A stretch of 12,207 nt of DNA, taken from NCBI GenBank assembly GCA_048393175.1, contig DBFJJM010000081.1, positions 1 through 12,207 of the forward strand, read 5' to 3'. The translations under genes and the position numbers were made by a program. The DNA is from Merdicola sp048393175. Its GTDB lineage: Bacteria > Bacillota > Clostridia > TANB77 > CAG-508. Below, one piece after another: positions 1 through 6,381 of the stretch (its first letter is position 1; each line of letters starts with the position of its first letter). Under the pieces are notes generated by a model, which ran no database searches, was not told where the DNA came from, and saw nothing but the letters and a program-made list of their open reading frames with translations.

Positions 1-59
1 ACTTAACACCAATAGAATTTAAGAAAAAATATGAAAAAGAAAACCACAAATCAAATTAG
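1..59 (+). CDS. C-terminal end of an IS3-family transposase (partial)
   Basis: The frame from base 3 encodes LTPIEFKKKYEKENHKSN and stops at TAG (57-59). A short LTPxEFR/YR-type tail close to the stop is typical of the integrase-like OrfB of IS3-family (IS150 group) elements, which catalyses insertion-sequence transposition. Only about 18 residues are visible, so the DDE catalytic core lies outside the window. The stop is followed by about 60 bases of non-coding DNA ending in an IS-like terminus, which fits. It is the only gene at this end on the plus strand. Identification rests on a very short match and on position. Confidence 0.5.
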   Translation, partial: LTPIEFKKKYEKENHKSN

Positions 60-118
60 ATTTATGGTTTTCTTTAAAGTCCTCTTTTTACTAACTCCAC
101 TAATTGGGGTATAGTTCA
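1..118 (+). mobile_element. Right end of an IS3-family (IS150-like) insertion sequence
   Basis: The segment after the transposase stop ends in GGGGTATAGTTCA (106-118). Read inwards from the other strand this is TGAACTATACCCC, which resembles the terminal inverted repeats of IS150-type elements (TG at the tip, then a CCCC tract). The other terminus is outside the window, so neither the target duplication nor the inverted repeat pair can be confirmed. Confidence 0.5.
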
Positions 119-442
119 AAATAAGGAGCTTTTTTCTTATAGATAAATCATTTTTAAGTTTTCTATCCTTTTTATTGTAAAATAGTTAATTAATCCAAAA
201 AAAGGATTAATTAAAGGCATATTTCCAAGATTTTTAGTTTACTACCAATTTACTACTTATGGAATAATGAGTCTTGCTAGGCTACTGAGTATTTTTTCCA
301 TGTATAATTAACCTTCCTTATTAAACTTTTTTGTCTAATAATTAGATTCACTTTATTCATACTTTACTAACTTTTAATTTATTTACGAAGTCTCACTTCT
401 ATAAATTTTATTTAGTGGATTTTAGAAAAAATTTAATTTATA
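119..442. other. AT-rich region without a recognisable gene
   Basis: Very AT-rich, with stops in all frames. The only distinct structure is the hairpin at 186-214. A 27-codon minus-strand frame at 277-360 has no credible ribosome binding site and resembles nothing recognised. The region separates the insertion sequence from the 3' end of the small operon at 443-1142. Confidence 0.6.
186..214. repeat. 11-bp inverted repeat with an A7 loop
   Basis: TTAATTAATCC (186-196) and GGATTAATTAA (204-214) are perfectly complementary around seven A residues. On the minus strand the loop reads T7. It lies about 230 bases beyond the stop of the 51-residue gene in that gene's direction of transcription, so it could end that transcript, but no U-run follows the stem on either strand. 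Function is not known. Confidence 0.4.
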
Positions 443-598
443 TTACTTTTTAAATACTAAAATTGCTTTTGCTGTTCCTGTAATTGACATAGTAATTAAC
501 TCATAACCTTTTTGTAGCATTTCATTTGATTTTTCTTCAATTTTTTGTGACATATTATCTGCTTTTGGCAAATACTCTATCACAACTGTTTTATACAT
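443..598 (-). CDS. 51-residue DUF4177-like small protein
   Basis: A 51-codon gene starts at ATG 598 after a strong ribosome binding site (AGGAGGTGAGAAA). The protein begins MYKTVVIEYLP, has a lysine/glutamate-rich helix (about residues 16-30), then QKGYELITMS and a final strand AKAILVFKK. This order (strand, amphipathic helix, G-Y/W-E-L strand, short hydrophobic strand ending in basic residues) matches small DUF4177-type proteins, whose biochemical role is unknown. It lies 55 bases after the 162-residue gene in the same direction with no terminator between, so the two probably form one operon. There is no signal peptide or metal motif. Family assignment is by pattern only. Confidence 0.65.
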   Translation of the reverse strand: MYKTVVIEYLPKADNMSQKIEEKSNEMLQKGYELITMSITGTAKAILVFKK

Positions 599-653
599 TT
601 TCTCACCTCCTACCTTACTACATGTAATTTGTAGTGCTAATTTTCTCTTATTA

Positions 654-1142
654 TTACTTATCTTTATTATTTAGTCCACCTAATATTGCAACACCTAATA
701 AGACTACCCCAACAGTAACGCTACCTACTTTTGTTATCATGTCTTTTATTAAATTATTATGTTTATCATTAACAGCATCTATCTTTTCTGCTACTGCTAT
801 CATATCATCTGTTATCTTATTTCTTTCTGCTACCGTTAATTTGTCATCATTTAATTGTTCTTTTAATGTTTCTAATACTATTTTATATGATTCAATTACA
901 TCTTTTCTTCCAATTTTTGAATCTTGTAAAGCATCATCACATAAGTGTATCATTCCTCCAACCATATTTTTTGCCATATCAACATAATTAGGAAACTGAT
1001 TGATAATAGACATTGCAACCTCTTTATCTACTTTTGGAATTATTGATATAAATTCCATTACTTTCTCTTTTGATAAAGAACGAAAATCTGAAATATTAAG
1101 TGCTTTTTTTACTTCATCTTCTGACATATAATTTTTCTTCAT
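654..1142 (-). CDS. Hypothetical protein with a C-terminal membrane segment
   Basis: 162 residues; ATG at 1142 is preceded by GAAAGGTGG at good spacing. I do not recognise the family. The first 135 residues are charged and probably helical, with a possible coiled coil at about 80-130. The last quarter has one hydrophobic stretch (about 138-156, rich in V, L and G), then GGLNNKDK. There is no N-terminal signal peptide, so the layout is that of a tail-anchored or C-terminally anchored protein with its bulk in the cytoplasm. It is the first gene of a two-gene unit with the DUF4177-like gene and has its own promoter inside an inverted repeat (1201-1238), which suggests repressor control. Its role is not known. 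Confidence 0.75.
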   Translation of the reverse strand: MKKNYMSEDEVKKALNISDFRSLSKEKVMEFISIIPKVDKEVAMSIINQFPNYVDMAKNMVGGMIHLCDDALQDSKIGRKDVIESYKIVLETLKEQLNDDKLTVAERNKITDDMIAVAEKIDAVNDKHNNLIKDMITKVGSVTVGVVLLGVAILGGLNNKDK

Positions 1143-1200
1143 ATTTCAAATCCACCTTTCAATTTTTAAGTGTTCTCGACAAATTACTATTTTATTATTA

Positions 1201-1238
1201 TATAAGCATTATACCACACTTTATAAATAATGCTTATA
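1201..1238 (-). promoter_or_regulatory. Promoter inside a perfect 11-bp inverted repeat (likely operator)
   Basis: TATAAGCATTA (1201-1211) and TAATGCTTATA (1228-1238) are perfect inverted copies separated by 16 bases. On the minus strand a -10 box TATAAT (1213-1208) with an extended TGG prefix overlaps one arm, and the -35 position (about 1236-1231, TAAGCA, a poor match) falls in the other arm. A dimeric regulator bound to both arms would cover the promoter, so an operator is the natural reading. The promoter serves the 162-residue gene and lies just past the rplS terminator. Confidence 0.6.
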
Positions 1239-1242
1239 ACAA

Positions 1243-1272
1243 AAAACCAACTAACTTTCATTAGCTGGTTTT
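1243..1272 (-). terminator. Intrinsic terminator of the ylxM-ffh-...-rplS operon
   Basis: On the minus strand AAAACCAGCTAA pairs with TTAGTTGGTTTT around the loop TGAAAG, a 12-bp stem with one G-U pair. The final T residues form a run of six. It begins a few bases past the rplS stop. Confidence 0.85.
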
Positions 1273-1277
1273 CTTAC

Positions 1278-1835
1278 TTAATCTTCTTTTTTTTCTTCTT
1301 GTTGAACTTCTTCTGTTTTTAGTTCTTCTTTTACCTCTTCAACTGGTTCTTCTTTTACTGTATCTACAACTTCTTGCTCTACAGTTTCTTGTGACTCGAT
1401 AGCAGGTGCTTCTTCAGGAGCTGCTGTCTCTTCTACAACAGGTTCTTCTATTAGTTCTTCTTTTACTGTAATTTCTCTATCTTCGATTCTAGCTCCAATT
1501 TTCTCCTTTGTCTTAGCAGCTTTCCCCACTCTATCTCTTAAATAGAATAATTTTGCTCTTCTTGCTTTTCCTACTCTTACTAATTCTACTTTTTCCATTA
1601 AGGGAGAATGAACTAAAAATGTTTTTTCTACTCCTACCCCATAAGAAACTCTTCTTACTGTAAAAGTAGCATTCACTCCTCCTCCTTGTTTTTTAATGAT
1701 AATCCCTTCAAAAACTTGGATTCTTTCTCTATTTCCTTCCTTAATACGTTGGTGAACACGTACGGTGTCACCCACTCTTAATTCTGGAATCTTATTCTTT
1801 AGCTGTTCGTGTTCAATTGATTTAATCATATCCAT
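1278..1835 (-). CDS. rplS: 50S ribosomal protein L19 with a long acidic C-terminal tail
   Basis: L19 lies at the 30S-50S interface of the ribosome. Residues 1-115 are a normal L19: IPELRVGDTVRVH (17-29), ERIQVFEGIIIKKQGGG (37-53), FTVRRVSYGVGVEKTF (58-73) and KARRAKLFYLRDRVGKAAK (90-108). The usual family length is about 115 residues, but this protein has 185. The extra 70 are almost all E, V, P, K and T, with repeats such as KEEPVEEVKEEL, and are probably disordered. Start ATG 1835 is chosen because GGAGG lies 10 bases upstream; a longer frame reaching into trmD is not needed. It is the last gene of the operon, 46 bases after trmD and directly before the terminator. Confidence 0.95.
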   Translation of the reverse strand: MDMIKSIEHEQLKNKIPELRVGDTVRVHQRIKEGNRERIQVFEGIIIKKQGGGVNATFTVRRVSYGVGVEKTFLVHSPLMEKVELVRVGKARRAKLFYLRDRVGKAAKTKEKIGARIEDREITVKEELIEEPVVEETAAPEEAPAIESQETVEQEVVDTVKEEPVEEVKEELKTEEVQQEEKKED

Positions 1836-1881
1836 TTTGAATGTTCCTCCTTCTTTCTCTATTTTTTCAAAATGCTTTTGT

Positions 1882-2550
1882 CTATTCTTCTTGCCATAAA
1901 TCTGGTCTTTTCTGTTTGGTTGTTTCAATTGATTTTTCCTGTCTCCACTGTTTTATCTTTTCATGATTACCAGATAAAAGTATCTGTGGAACAGGTTTAT
2001 CATGAAATATCTCTGGTCTTGTATAGTGTGGATATTCTAAAAGTCCATTCGAAAAAGTTTCTTCTTCTACTGATTCTTTTTTTATTACACCTTCTTGATA
2101 ACGACTAATACTATCAATTAAGACCATAGCAGGAAGCTCTCCTCCTGTTAAGATATAATCCCCAATCGAAATTTCCTCTTGTACAATTTCGTCTAAAACT
2201 CTTTGGTCAATTCCTTCATAATGTCCACATAAAAGGATAATATGTTGTTCTTGTGCTAACTGTTTTACCTTTGCTTGATTTAATACTTTCCCTTTTGGAG
2301 AAAGATAAATGGTTTTTGCTTTTTTTGTTTGTACAGACGTATAAGCATCATATACTACATCTGGTCTCATTACCATTCCTGCTCCTCCACCATAAGGAGT
2401 ATCATCTACTTTTTTATGTTTATCTTTAGAAAAATCTCGTATATTTACAACATTTATTTCTAACAAACCTTTTTGTAGACTTCTTCCGATAATGCTCTGT
2501 TTTAGTGGTTCAAACATTTGTGGAAAAAGAGTTAGTATATCAAATCTCAT
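1882..2550 (-). CDS. trmD: tRNA (guanine-N1)-methyltransferase TrmD
   Basis: TrmD uses S-adenosylmethionine to methylate N1 of G37 in tRNAs with G36, including tRNA-Pro, and so prevents +1 frameshifting. The 222 residues carry the SPOUT-family signatures: PYGGGAGMV (52-60), the trefoil-knot cofactor site LLCGHYEGIDQRV (106-118) and SIGDYILTGGELPAM (128-142), and the substrate-binding GLLEYPHYTRPE (169-180). Length is slightly short but complete. ATG 2550 follows AGGAGGAATT. The gene is 8 bases after rimM, the usual neighbour. Cytoplasmic enzyme acting as a dimer in known members. Confidence 0.97.
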   Translation of the reverse strand: MRFDILTLFPQMFEPLKQSIIGRSLQKGLLEINVVNIRDFSKDKHKKVDDTPYGGGAGMVMRPDVVYDAYTSVQTKKAKTIYLSPKGKVLNQAKVKQLAQEQHIILLCGHYEGIDQRVLDEIVQEEISIGDYILTGGELPAMVLIDSISRYQEGVIKKESVEEETFSNGLLEYPHYTRPEIFHDKPVPQILLSGNHEKIKQWRQEKSIETTKQKRPDLWQEE

Positions 2551-2558
2551 AATTCCTC

Positions 2559-3065
2559 CTAGTATAGTCCTTCTAGTAATTTTACTGTAATCTGTTTTTG
2601 GTTTAAGTCTATTTTTAGGATATTTTCTTGTCTTGCTGGAATTAAAAGTTGTTTTCCTTCTGGTGTTTGAATCACATAAACATCATTGCTTCCTGTTTGG
2701 AAAATATCTTCTACGATTCCAATTGTTTTTCCTTCTTCTGTTACTACTTGCATTTCTAATAAATCAGAAATATAGTATGTATCTTTCGGAAGATTACCTA
2801 ATTGTTGTCGACTTATTTTTAAATAACACCCTTTATATTTTTCTGCTTCTTCAATCGTATCAATTCCTTCTAATTTTAATAAAACTTGTTTTTTTTGATA
2901 GCCAACAGATTGAACTTGCTTTAAAAGCATTTCTTTTTTCGTTTGCAGAAAAACTTGTCTAAACTCCTCAAATTGCTTTTGGTCATCTACAAAAGGGTTT
3001 ACTTTTAACATTCCTTTTAATCCATGTGTATTTACAATTTGACCAATTTCTAGATATTCTTGCAT
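2559..3065 (-). CDS. rimM: 16S rRNA processing protein RimM
   Basis: RimM binds ribosomal protein S19 and helps mature the head of the 30S subunit. The 168 residues show the N-terminal RimM barrel (IGQIVNTHGLKGMLKVNPF, about 7-25) and a C-terminal PRC-barrel domain (from about 95: YYISDLLEMQV, then GIVEDIFQTGSNDVYVI and IPARQENILKID). ATG 3065 is preceded by AAAGGAG. It sits 15 bases after khpA and 8 before trmD, the conserved Firmicute order. Confidence 0.95.
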   Translation of the reverse strand: MQEYLEIGQIVNTHGLKGMLKVNPFVDDQKQFEEFRQVFLQTKKEMLLKQVQSVGYQKKQVLLKLEGIDTIEEAEKYKGCYLKISRQQLGNLPKDTYYISDLLEMQVVTEEGKTIGIVEDIFQTGSNDVYVIQTPEGKQLLIPARQENILKIDLNQKQITVKLLEGLY

Positions 3066-3080
3066 AAAAACTCCTTTATG

Positions 3081-3311
3081 CTATCCAATAAACTCGATAG
3101 TTACTCTTTTTTGTTCTTTTGCAGCAATAGCTTTCATTAAGGTACGAATTGCTTTTGCTACTCTTCCCTGTTTTCCAATTACTTTTCCCATGTCTTGCTG
3201 TGCTACTTTTACTTCATAAACAACAGATTTTTCTCCTTCTAGTTCATGGATGGTTACTTCTTCTTTGTTTTCTACTAAATTTTTAATGACAACCTCTAAA
3301 GTGTCTTTCAT
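3081..3311 (-). CDS. khpA: KH-domain RNA-binding protein KhpA (YlqC)
   Basis: A 76-residue protein made of one KH domain, with the RNA-binding loop in VIGKQGRVAKAIR (45-57; the GxxG is GKQG). In Firmicutes this small KH protein pairs with KhpB/EloR/Jag and binds many RNAs, affecting cell elongation and division. Start ATG 3311 is chosen because AGGAGGAACATC lies directly upstream; a frame opening at 3344 would overlap the end of rpsP and has no such site. It lies between rpsP and rimM with short gaps, its standard place. Confidence 0.93.
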   Translation of the reverse strand: MKDTLEVVIKNLVENKEEVTIHELEGEKSVVYEVKVAQQDMGKVIGKQGRVAKAIRTLMKAIAAKEQKRVTIEFIG

Positions 3312-3327
3312 GATGTTCCTCCTATCC

Positions 3328-3561
3328 TTAGTTTGCTTTTTCAATTAATTTTTTTACTGTGTCGGTTGGTTTTGCTCCATTTTTAATCCATTTTTCCACC
3401 GCTTCTTTATTGATAACAATGGTAGATGGCTCTGTCATTGGGTCATATGTTCCAATTTGCTCAATGATTTTTCCATCTCTTGGAGACCTTGAATCAGCAA
3501 CAACAATATGATAAAATGGTGCTTTTTTCTTTCCCTCTCTTTGTAGTCTAATTTTTACCAT
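3328..3561 (-). CDS. rpsP: 30S ribosomal protein S16
   Basis: 77 residues beginning MVKIRLQREGKKKAPFYHIV, the typical S16 start, with ADSRSPRDGKIIEQIGTYDP after it. S16 is needed for assembly of the 30S body. ATG 3561 is preceded by AGGAGG with 8-base spacing; the GTG at 3570 lies inside that ribosome binding site and cannot be the start. It follows ffh after an 87-base AT-rich gap that contains a small inverted repeat (TATCAA-TAT-TTGATA, 3591-3605) but no convincing promoter or terminator, so read-through from the ylxM promoter is likely. Confidence 0.96.
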   Translation of the reverse strand: MVKIRLQREGKKKAPFYHIVVADSRSPRDGKIIEQIGTYDPMTEPSTIVINKEAVEKWIKNGAKPTDTVKKLIEKAN

Positions 3562-3648
3562 GTATTTCACCTCCTGAAAATTTTTATCTATATCAATATT
3601 TGATAAATATTAATAACATTATTGAATAAACAAAGGAATATTTAAATT

Positions 3649-4998
3649 CTAAAATTTAAAATTCTTTAACTCTTCTGGGTCTATATTTTTCATCATATTT
3701 TTAAACCCTTTTCCCTTTGTCATCTTTTTCATCATTTTTTGTGACATTTCATAAGAACTAATAAATTTGTTAATATCTTGTACTGTTGTCCCACTTCCCA
3801 TAGCAATTCTTTTTCTTCGAGAAGCATTTAAAAGTTTCGTATCTTTTTTTTCTTCTTTTGTCATAGAACATATTATCGCTTCGATTCTAACAAATTCTTT
3901 ATCATCTACTTTTAAATCTTTTATTTGATTCATTCCTGGAATCATTTTTAACAAAGAAGAAAACGAACCCATTTTTTTGACTTGCTTTAATTGTAATAAA
4001 TAATCATCTAAATCTAAGTCTTTTTTATGTAATTGTTTTTCTAATTTAGCAGCTTCTTCTTCATCAAAGGCTTCTTCCGCTTTTTCAATAATAGAGAGCA
4101 TGTCTCCCATTCCTAATATTCTAGATGCCATTCTTTCTGGATGAAAAGGTTCAATTGCATTTAATTTTTCGCCTGTGGTAGCAAATTTAATTGGTTTATT
4201 CGTTACTTTTTTTACCGATAAAGCTGCACCACCACGTGTATCTCCATCTAATTTAGTAAGAATAACGCCATCTACTCCAAGAGCTTCATTGAAAGCTTGT
4301 GCTACATTAACCGCATCTTGTCCTGTCATACTATCGACAACTAATAAAATTTCATGTGGTTTTACATTTGCCTTCAGATTTTTTAATTCTTCCATTAATG
4401 TTTCATCAATATGTAATCTTCCTGCTGTATCGATAATGACGACATCATTTAATTTAGAAATCGCAACAGATAATGCTTGTTTGGCTATATGTACCACATC
4501 TTTTGAATTTTCATTACTAAAAACAGGAATATTAAGTTGTGCTCCTACTACCTGTAGTTGTTTAATAGCTGCTGGTCGATACACATCACAAGCAACTAAC
4601 AACGGTTTTTTGCCTTGCTTTCGCAAAAGATTCGCAAGTTTACCTGCTGTAGTCGTTTTACCAGCACCTTGCAATCCCACTAATAGAACTACAGTCGGTG
4701 GATTAGGTGTAAAATTAATATTACTTTGTATTCCCCCTAATAGCTCTACTAATTCATCTTTTACAATTTTCACTACTTGCTGTCCAGGTGTTAGTGATTT
4801 TAATACATCTTGACCTAATGCCTTTTCCTCAATAGTTGCAATAAAATCTTTTACAATTTTATAGTTTACATCTGCTTCTAGTAAGGCAAGTTTTACTTCT
4901 CGTAACATTTCTTTTAAATCCGATTCGGTGATTCTTGCTTTTCCTTTTAGTTTACGTGTAATTTCCTGTAACTTAGAAGATAATCCTTCAAAAGCCAT
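3649..4998 (-). CDS. ffh: Signal recognition particle GTPase Ffh (SRP54)
   Basis: Ffh binds 4.5S/scRNA and signal sequences on nascent chains and docks with FtsY at the membrane to deliver proteins to SecYEG. The 449 residues have an N-terminal helical bundle (1-95), a GTPase domain with P-loop GLQGAGKTTT (108-117), DVYRPAAIKQL (138-148), DTAGR (190-194) and TKLDGD (248-253), and a methionine-rich M domain (about 325-449) with KMGSFSSLLKMIPGM (342-356), the RNA-binding SRRKRIAMGSG (393-403) and a Met-rich tail. Length and order are normal. ATG 4998 follows AAGGGGGC. It lies 17 bases after ylxM, its usual partner. Confidence 0.98.
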   Translation of the reverse strand: MAFEGLSSKLQEITRKLKGKARITESDLKEMLREVKLALLEADVNYKIVKDFIATIEEKALGQDVLKSLTPGQQVVKIVKDELVELLGGIQSNINFTPNPPTVVLLVGLQGAGKTTTAGKLANLLRKQGKKPLLVACDVYRPAAIKQLQVVGAQLNIPVFSNENSKDVVHIAKQALSVAISKLNDVVIIDTAGRLHIDETLMEELKNLKANVKPHEILLVVDSMTGQDAVNVAQAFNEALGVDGVILTKLDGDTRGGAALSVKKVTNKPIKFATTGEKLNAIEPFHPERMASRILGMGDMLSIIEKAEEAFDEEEAAKLEKQLHKKDLDLDDYLLQLKQVKKMGSFSSLLKMIPGMNQIKDLKVDDKEFVRIEAIICSMTKEEKKDTKLLNASRRKRIAMGSGTTVQDINKFISSYEMSQKMMKKMTKGKGFKNMMKNIDPEELKNFKF

Positions 4999-5015
4999 AT
5001 ACTAAGCCCCCTTGT

Positions 5016-5363
5016 TTAAACTAAGCAACTTAATTCTTTTCTTATATGGTCCAAAATTTTAGAAACCTCTTTATCCGAATCTTTACTTTGGATTTTGCTT
5101 AACTGTGTTAAAATGTGGTCAATTGCTTTTTCTTGATTTAACATCCTTTTCATAAAACCTAGGCTTTCCTCTATTTCGAAAAGCTTTTTTTCCCCCTTTT
5201 TAATCCTATCTCTTACTGCTTGCCTTGTAATTTTATAATTTTGGGCAATTTCAGAAAGAGAATAATCTTTGTTATAGTAATCATTTATGAGCTCATATTG
5301 TTTTTTTGTTAATAGCTTGCCATATAGCTGACATAACATACTTACCTCTATATTTTTCTCCAT
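5016..5363 (-). CDS. ylxM: YlxM, helix-turn-helix protein associated with the SRP
   Basis: A 115-residue member of the UPF0122/YlxM family. Residues about 15-65 form a sigma-70 region 4-like helix-turn-helix: LTKKQYELINDYYNKDYSLS, then EIAQNYKITRQAVRDRIKKGEKKL. The rest is helical and charged. In streptococci YlxM stimulates SRP GTPase activity; its exact role elsewhere is less clear. It is the first gene of the operon, just upstream of ffh, with ATG 5363 after AAAGGAG and a strong promoter at 5402-5430. Confidence 0.93.
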   Translation of the reverse strand: MEKNIEVSMLCQLYGKLLTKKQYELINDYYNKDYSLSEIAQNYKITRQAVRDRIKKGEKKLFEIEESLGFMKRMLNQEKAIDHILTQLSKIQSKDSDKEVSKILDHIRKELSCLV

Positions 5364-5401
5364 ATTAAACTCCTTTGATTACCTTTTTGTAATGCTATAC
5401 T

Positions 5402-5430
5402 ACTTTACACTATTTCTGCATTGTTGTCAA
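5402..5430 (-). promoter_or_regulatory. Promoter of the ylxM-ffh-rpsP-khpA-rimM-trmD-rplS operon
   Basis: On the minus strand a perfect -35 TTGACA (5430-5425) is followed by exactly 17 bases and the -10 TAAAGT (5407-5402), a near-consensus housekeeping-sigma promoter. It lies about 40 bases before the ylxM start and is divergent from the tRNA promoter. Confidence 0.8.
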
Positions 5431-5467
5431 GTGTATCTTACAATTTTTCTTACTATTCCTAGAATTC

Positions 5468-5496
5468 TTGACTTTTTCTAAAGCTCATATTAAAAT
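5468..5496 (+). promoter_or_regulatory. Promoter of the tRNA-Pro gene
   Basis: TTGACT (5468-5473), a 17-base spacer and TAAAAT (5491-5496), ending 16 bases before the first base of the tRNA. This fits transcription starting a few bases upstream of the mature 5' end. Confidence 0.75.
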
Positions 5497-5512
5497 ACAA
5501 GTGAATTTCTTT

Positions 5513-5589
5513 CGGGGTGTAGCTCAGTTGGCTAGAGTGCATGTTTCGGGAACATGAGGCCACGCGTTCGAATCGCGTCACTCCGACCA
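5513..5589 (+). tRNA. tRNA-Pro (anticodon CGG)
   Basis: A complete 77-base cloverleaf. The acceptor stem CGGGGTG pairs with CACTCCG, followed by A73 and an encoded CCA. The D stem is GCTC/GAGT. The anticodon stem CATGT/ACATG encloses the loop TTCGGGA, giving anticodon CGG, which reads the proline codon CCG. The T arm is ACGCG-TTCGAAT-CGCGT. The acceptor sequence is typical of bacterial tRNA-Pro. It stands alone with its own promoter and a downstream terminator. Decayed mobile-element genes begin about 170 bases after its 3' end, and tRNA 3' ends are common integration sites, but I see no second copy of the 3' end in the window. Confidence 0.95.
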
Positions 5590-5649
5590 TATTAGACCGT
5601 TTTTCAAGGAAATTCATCAAAATTTAAAAACAGTCAACAAAATTAAAAA

Positions 5650-5689
5650 GTGCTATTTTCTGACGATTTTAGAGAATAGCACAATTTTT
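5650..5689 (+). terminator. Intrinsic terminator downstream of tRNA-Pro
   Basis: GTGCTATTTTCT and AGAGAATAGCAC form a 12-base stem (one mismatch) around TGACGATTTT-type loop sequence and are followed by AATTTTT. It most simply ends the tRNA transcript. It could also act in the leader of the replication-gene relic just downstream. Confidence 0.7.
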
Positions 5690-5719
5690 CTCAAAACAAG
5701 ATTTATTGATATTTAGCCA

Positions 5720-5752
5720 CTTTCAGTATTGCTTGAAAAAAACTGAAAGGAG
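5720..5752 (+). promoter_or_regulatory. Leader hairpin overlapping the ribosome binding site of the repA relic
   Basis: CTTTCAGT (5720-5727) and ACTGAAAG (5742-5749) are perfect inverted copies; the second arm runs into the ribosome binding site AAAGGAG (5746-5752) of the RepA_N-like gene. In mRNA the stem would partly hide that site. RepA_N-type initiators are known to be controlled in their leaders, so this may be a relic of copy-number control. Confidence 0.4.
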
Positions 5753-5762
5753 AATTATTGTT

Positions 5763-6316
5763 ATGGATTTTATATCTTATAAAGCAAATGAATATCTTGA
5801 AAATACTTTTTATCATGTTCCAAAAGAGCTATTTACAAACCCTTATTATAAAAATCTTAATTCAGATAGTATACTTCTATATGCTCTTTTACTTGATAGG
5901 CTATCTGTTTTAAGAAAAAATGAATGGATTGATGAAGATGGTAATGTACTTTTATTATTTTCAAGAAAAGAAGATGAGAAGAAATTAAAATTATCAGATA
6001 AGAAGTTACTAAAGCGTTTAGAGAACTTAGTAATGTTAAACTGATATATGAGAAAAGATTAAGCTTTAGAAAAAAGAATATTATTTATGTTGGAAAAATA
6101 AATCATGTACCAACTGCAGAAATTATGAATCGTAAAAATTACGATTCAAGAAACGAAAAATCTACGATTCAGAAGTCGGAGAATTTATGATGTAGTAATA
6201 ATAAATATAATAAGAATAATTATAGTAATACACCCAAAAGAAAAAATTCATATTCAAATTATGAGCAAAGAGTTTATGAGGCAAATTTTTCGCATTTAAG
6301 GCATACAGTATCATAA
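5763..6316 (+). pseudogene. RepA_N-family replication initiator, frameshifted
   Basis: Starting at ATG 5763 (ribosome binding site AAAGGAG), the first 80 codons match the RepA_N domain of plasmid and ICE replication initiators: FYHVPKELFTNPYYKNL, then LLYALLLDRLSVLRKNEWIDEDGNV. The frame ends at TGA 6042-6044, but the next frame continues the domain without a gap: from 6005 it reads VTKAFRELSNVKLIYEKRLS, then KKNIIYVGKINHVPTAEIMN. One lost base at about 6000-6005 explains this. A second stop (TGA 6188-6190) interrupts that frame, after which an Asn/Tyr-rich tail ending NYEQRVYEANF runs to TAA 6316. Intact relatives bind iterons and start plasmid replication; this copy cannot make a full product. 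Confidence 0.75.
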
Positions 6317-6381
6317 TATTTTGAAGATGATTTATAAAAAATTCCTTTTTAATTCATATATTTTTATTCAATTATTTTTTC

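Noticed and set aside
277..360. A 27-codon minus-strand frame in the gene-free left region
   Set aside because: Weak start context, no recognisable sequence, and stops soon after in all frames; possibly a relic of something but not supportable.
1836..1928. N-terminal extension of L19 into the end of trmD
   Set aside because: ATG 1835 has a strong ribosome binding site at proper spacing and gives the normal L19 N-terminus; the extension would overlap trmD and encodes nothing L19-like.
4175..4813. A 212-codon plus-strand frame
   Set aside because: It lies entirely inside ffh on the other strand, has no ribosome binding site, and ffh is certain.
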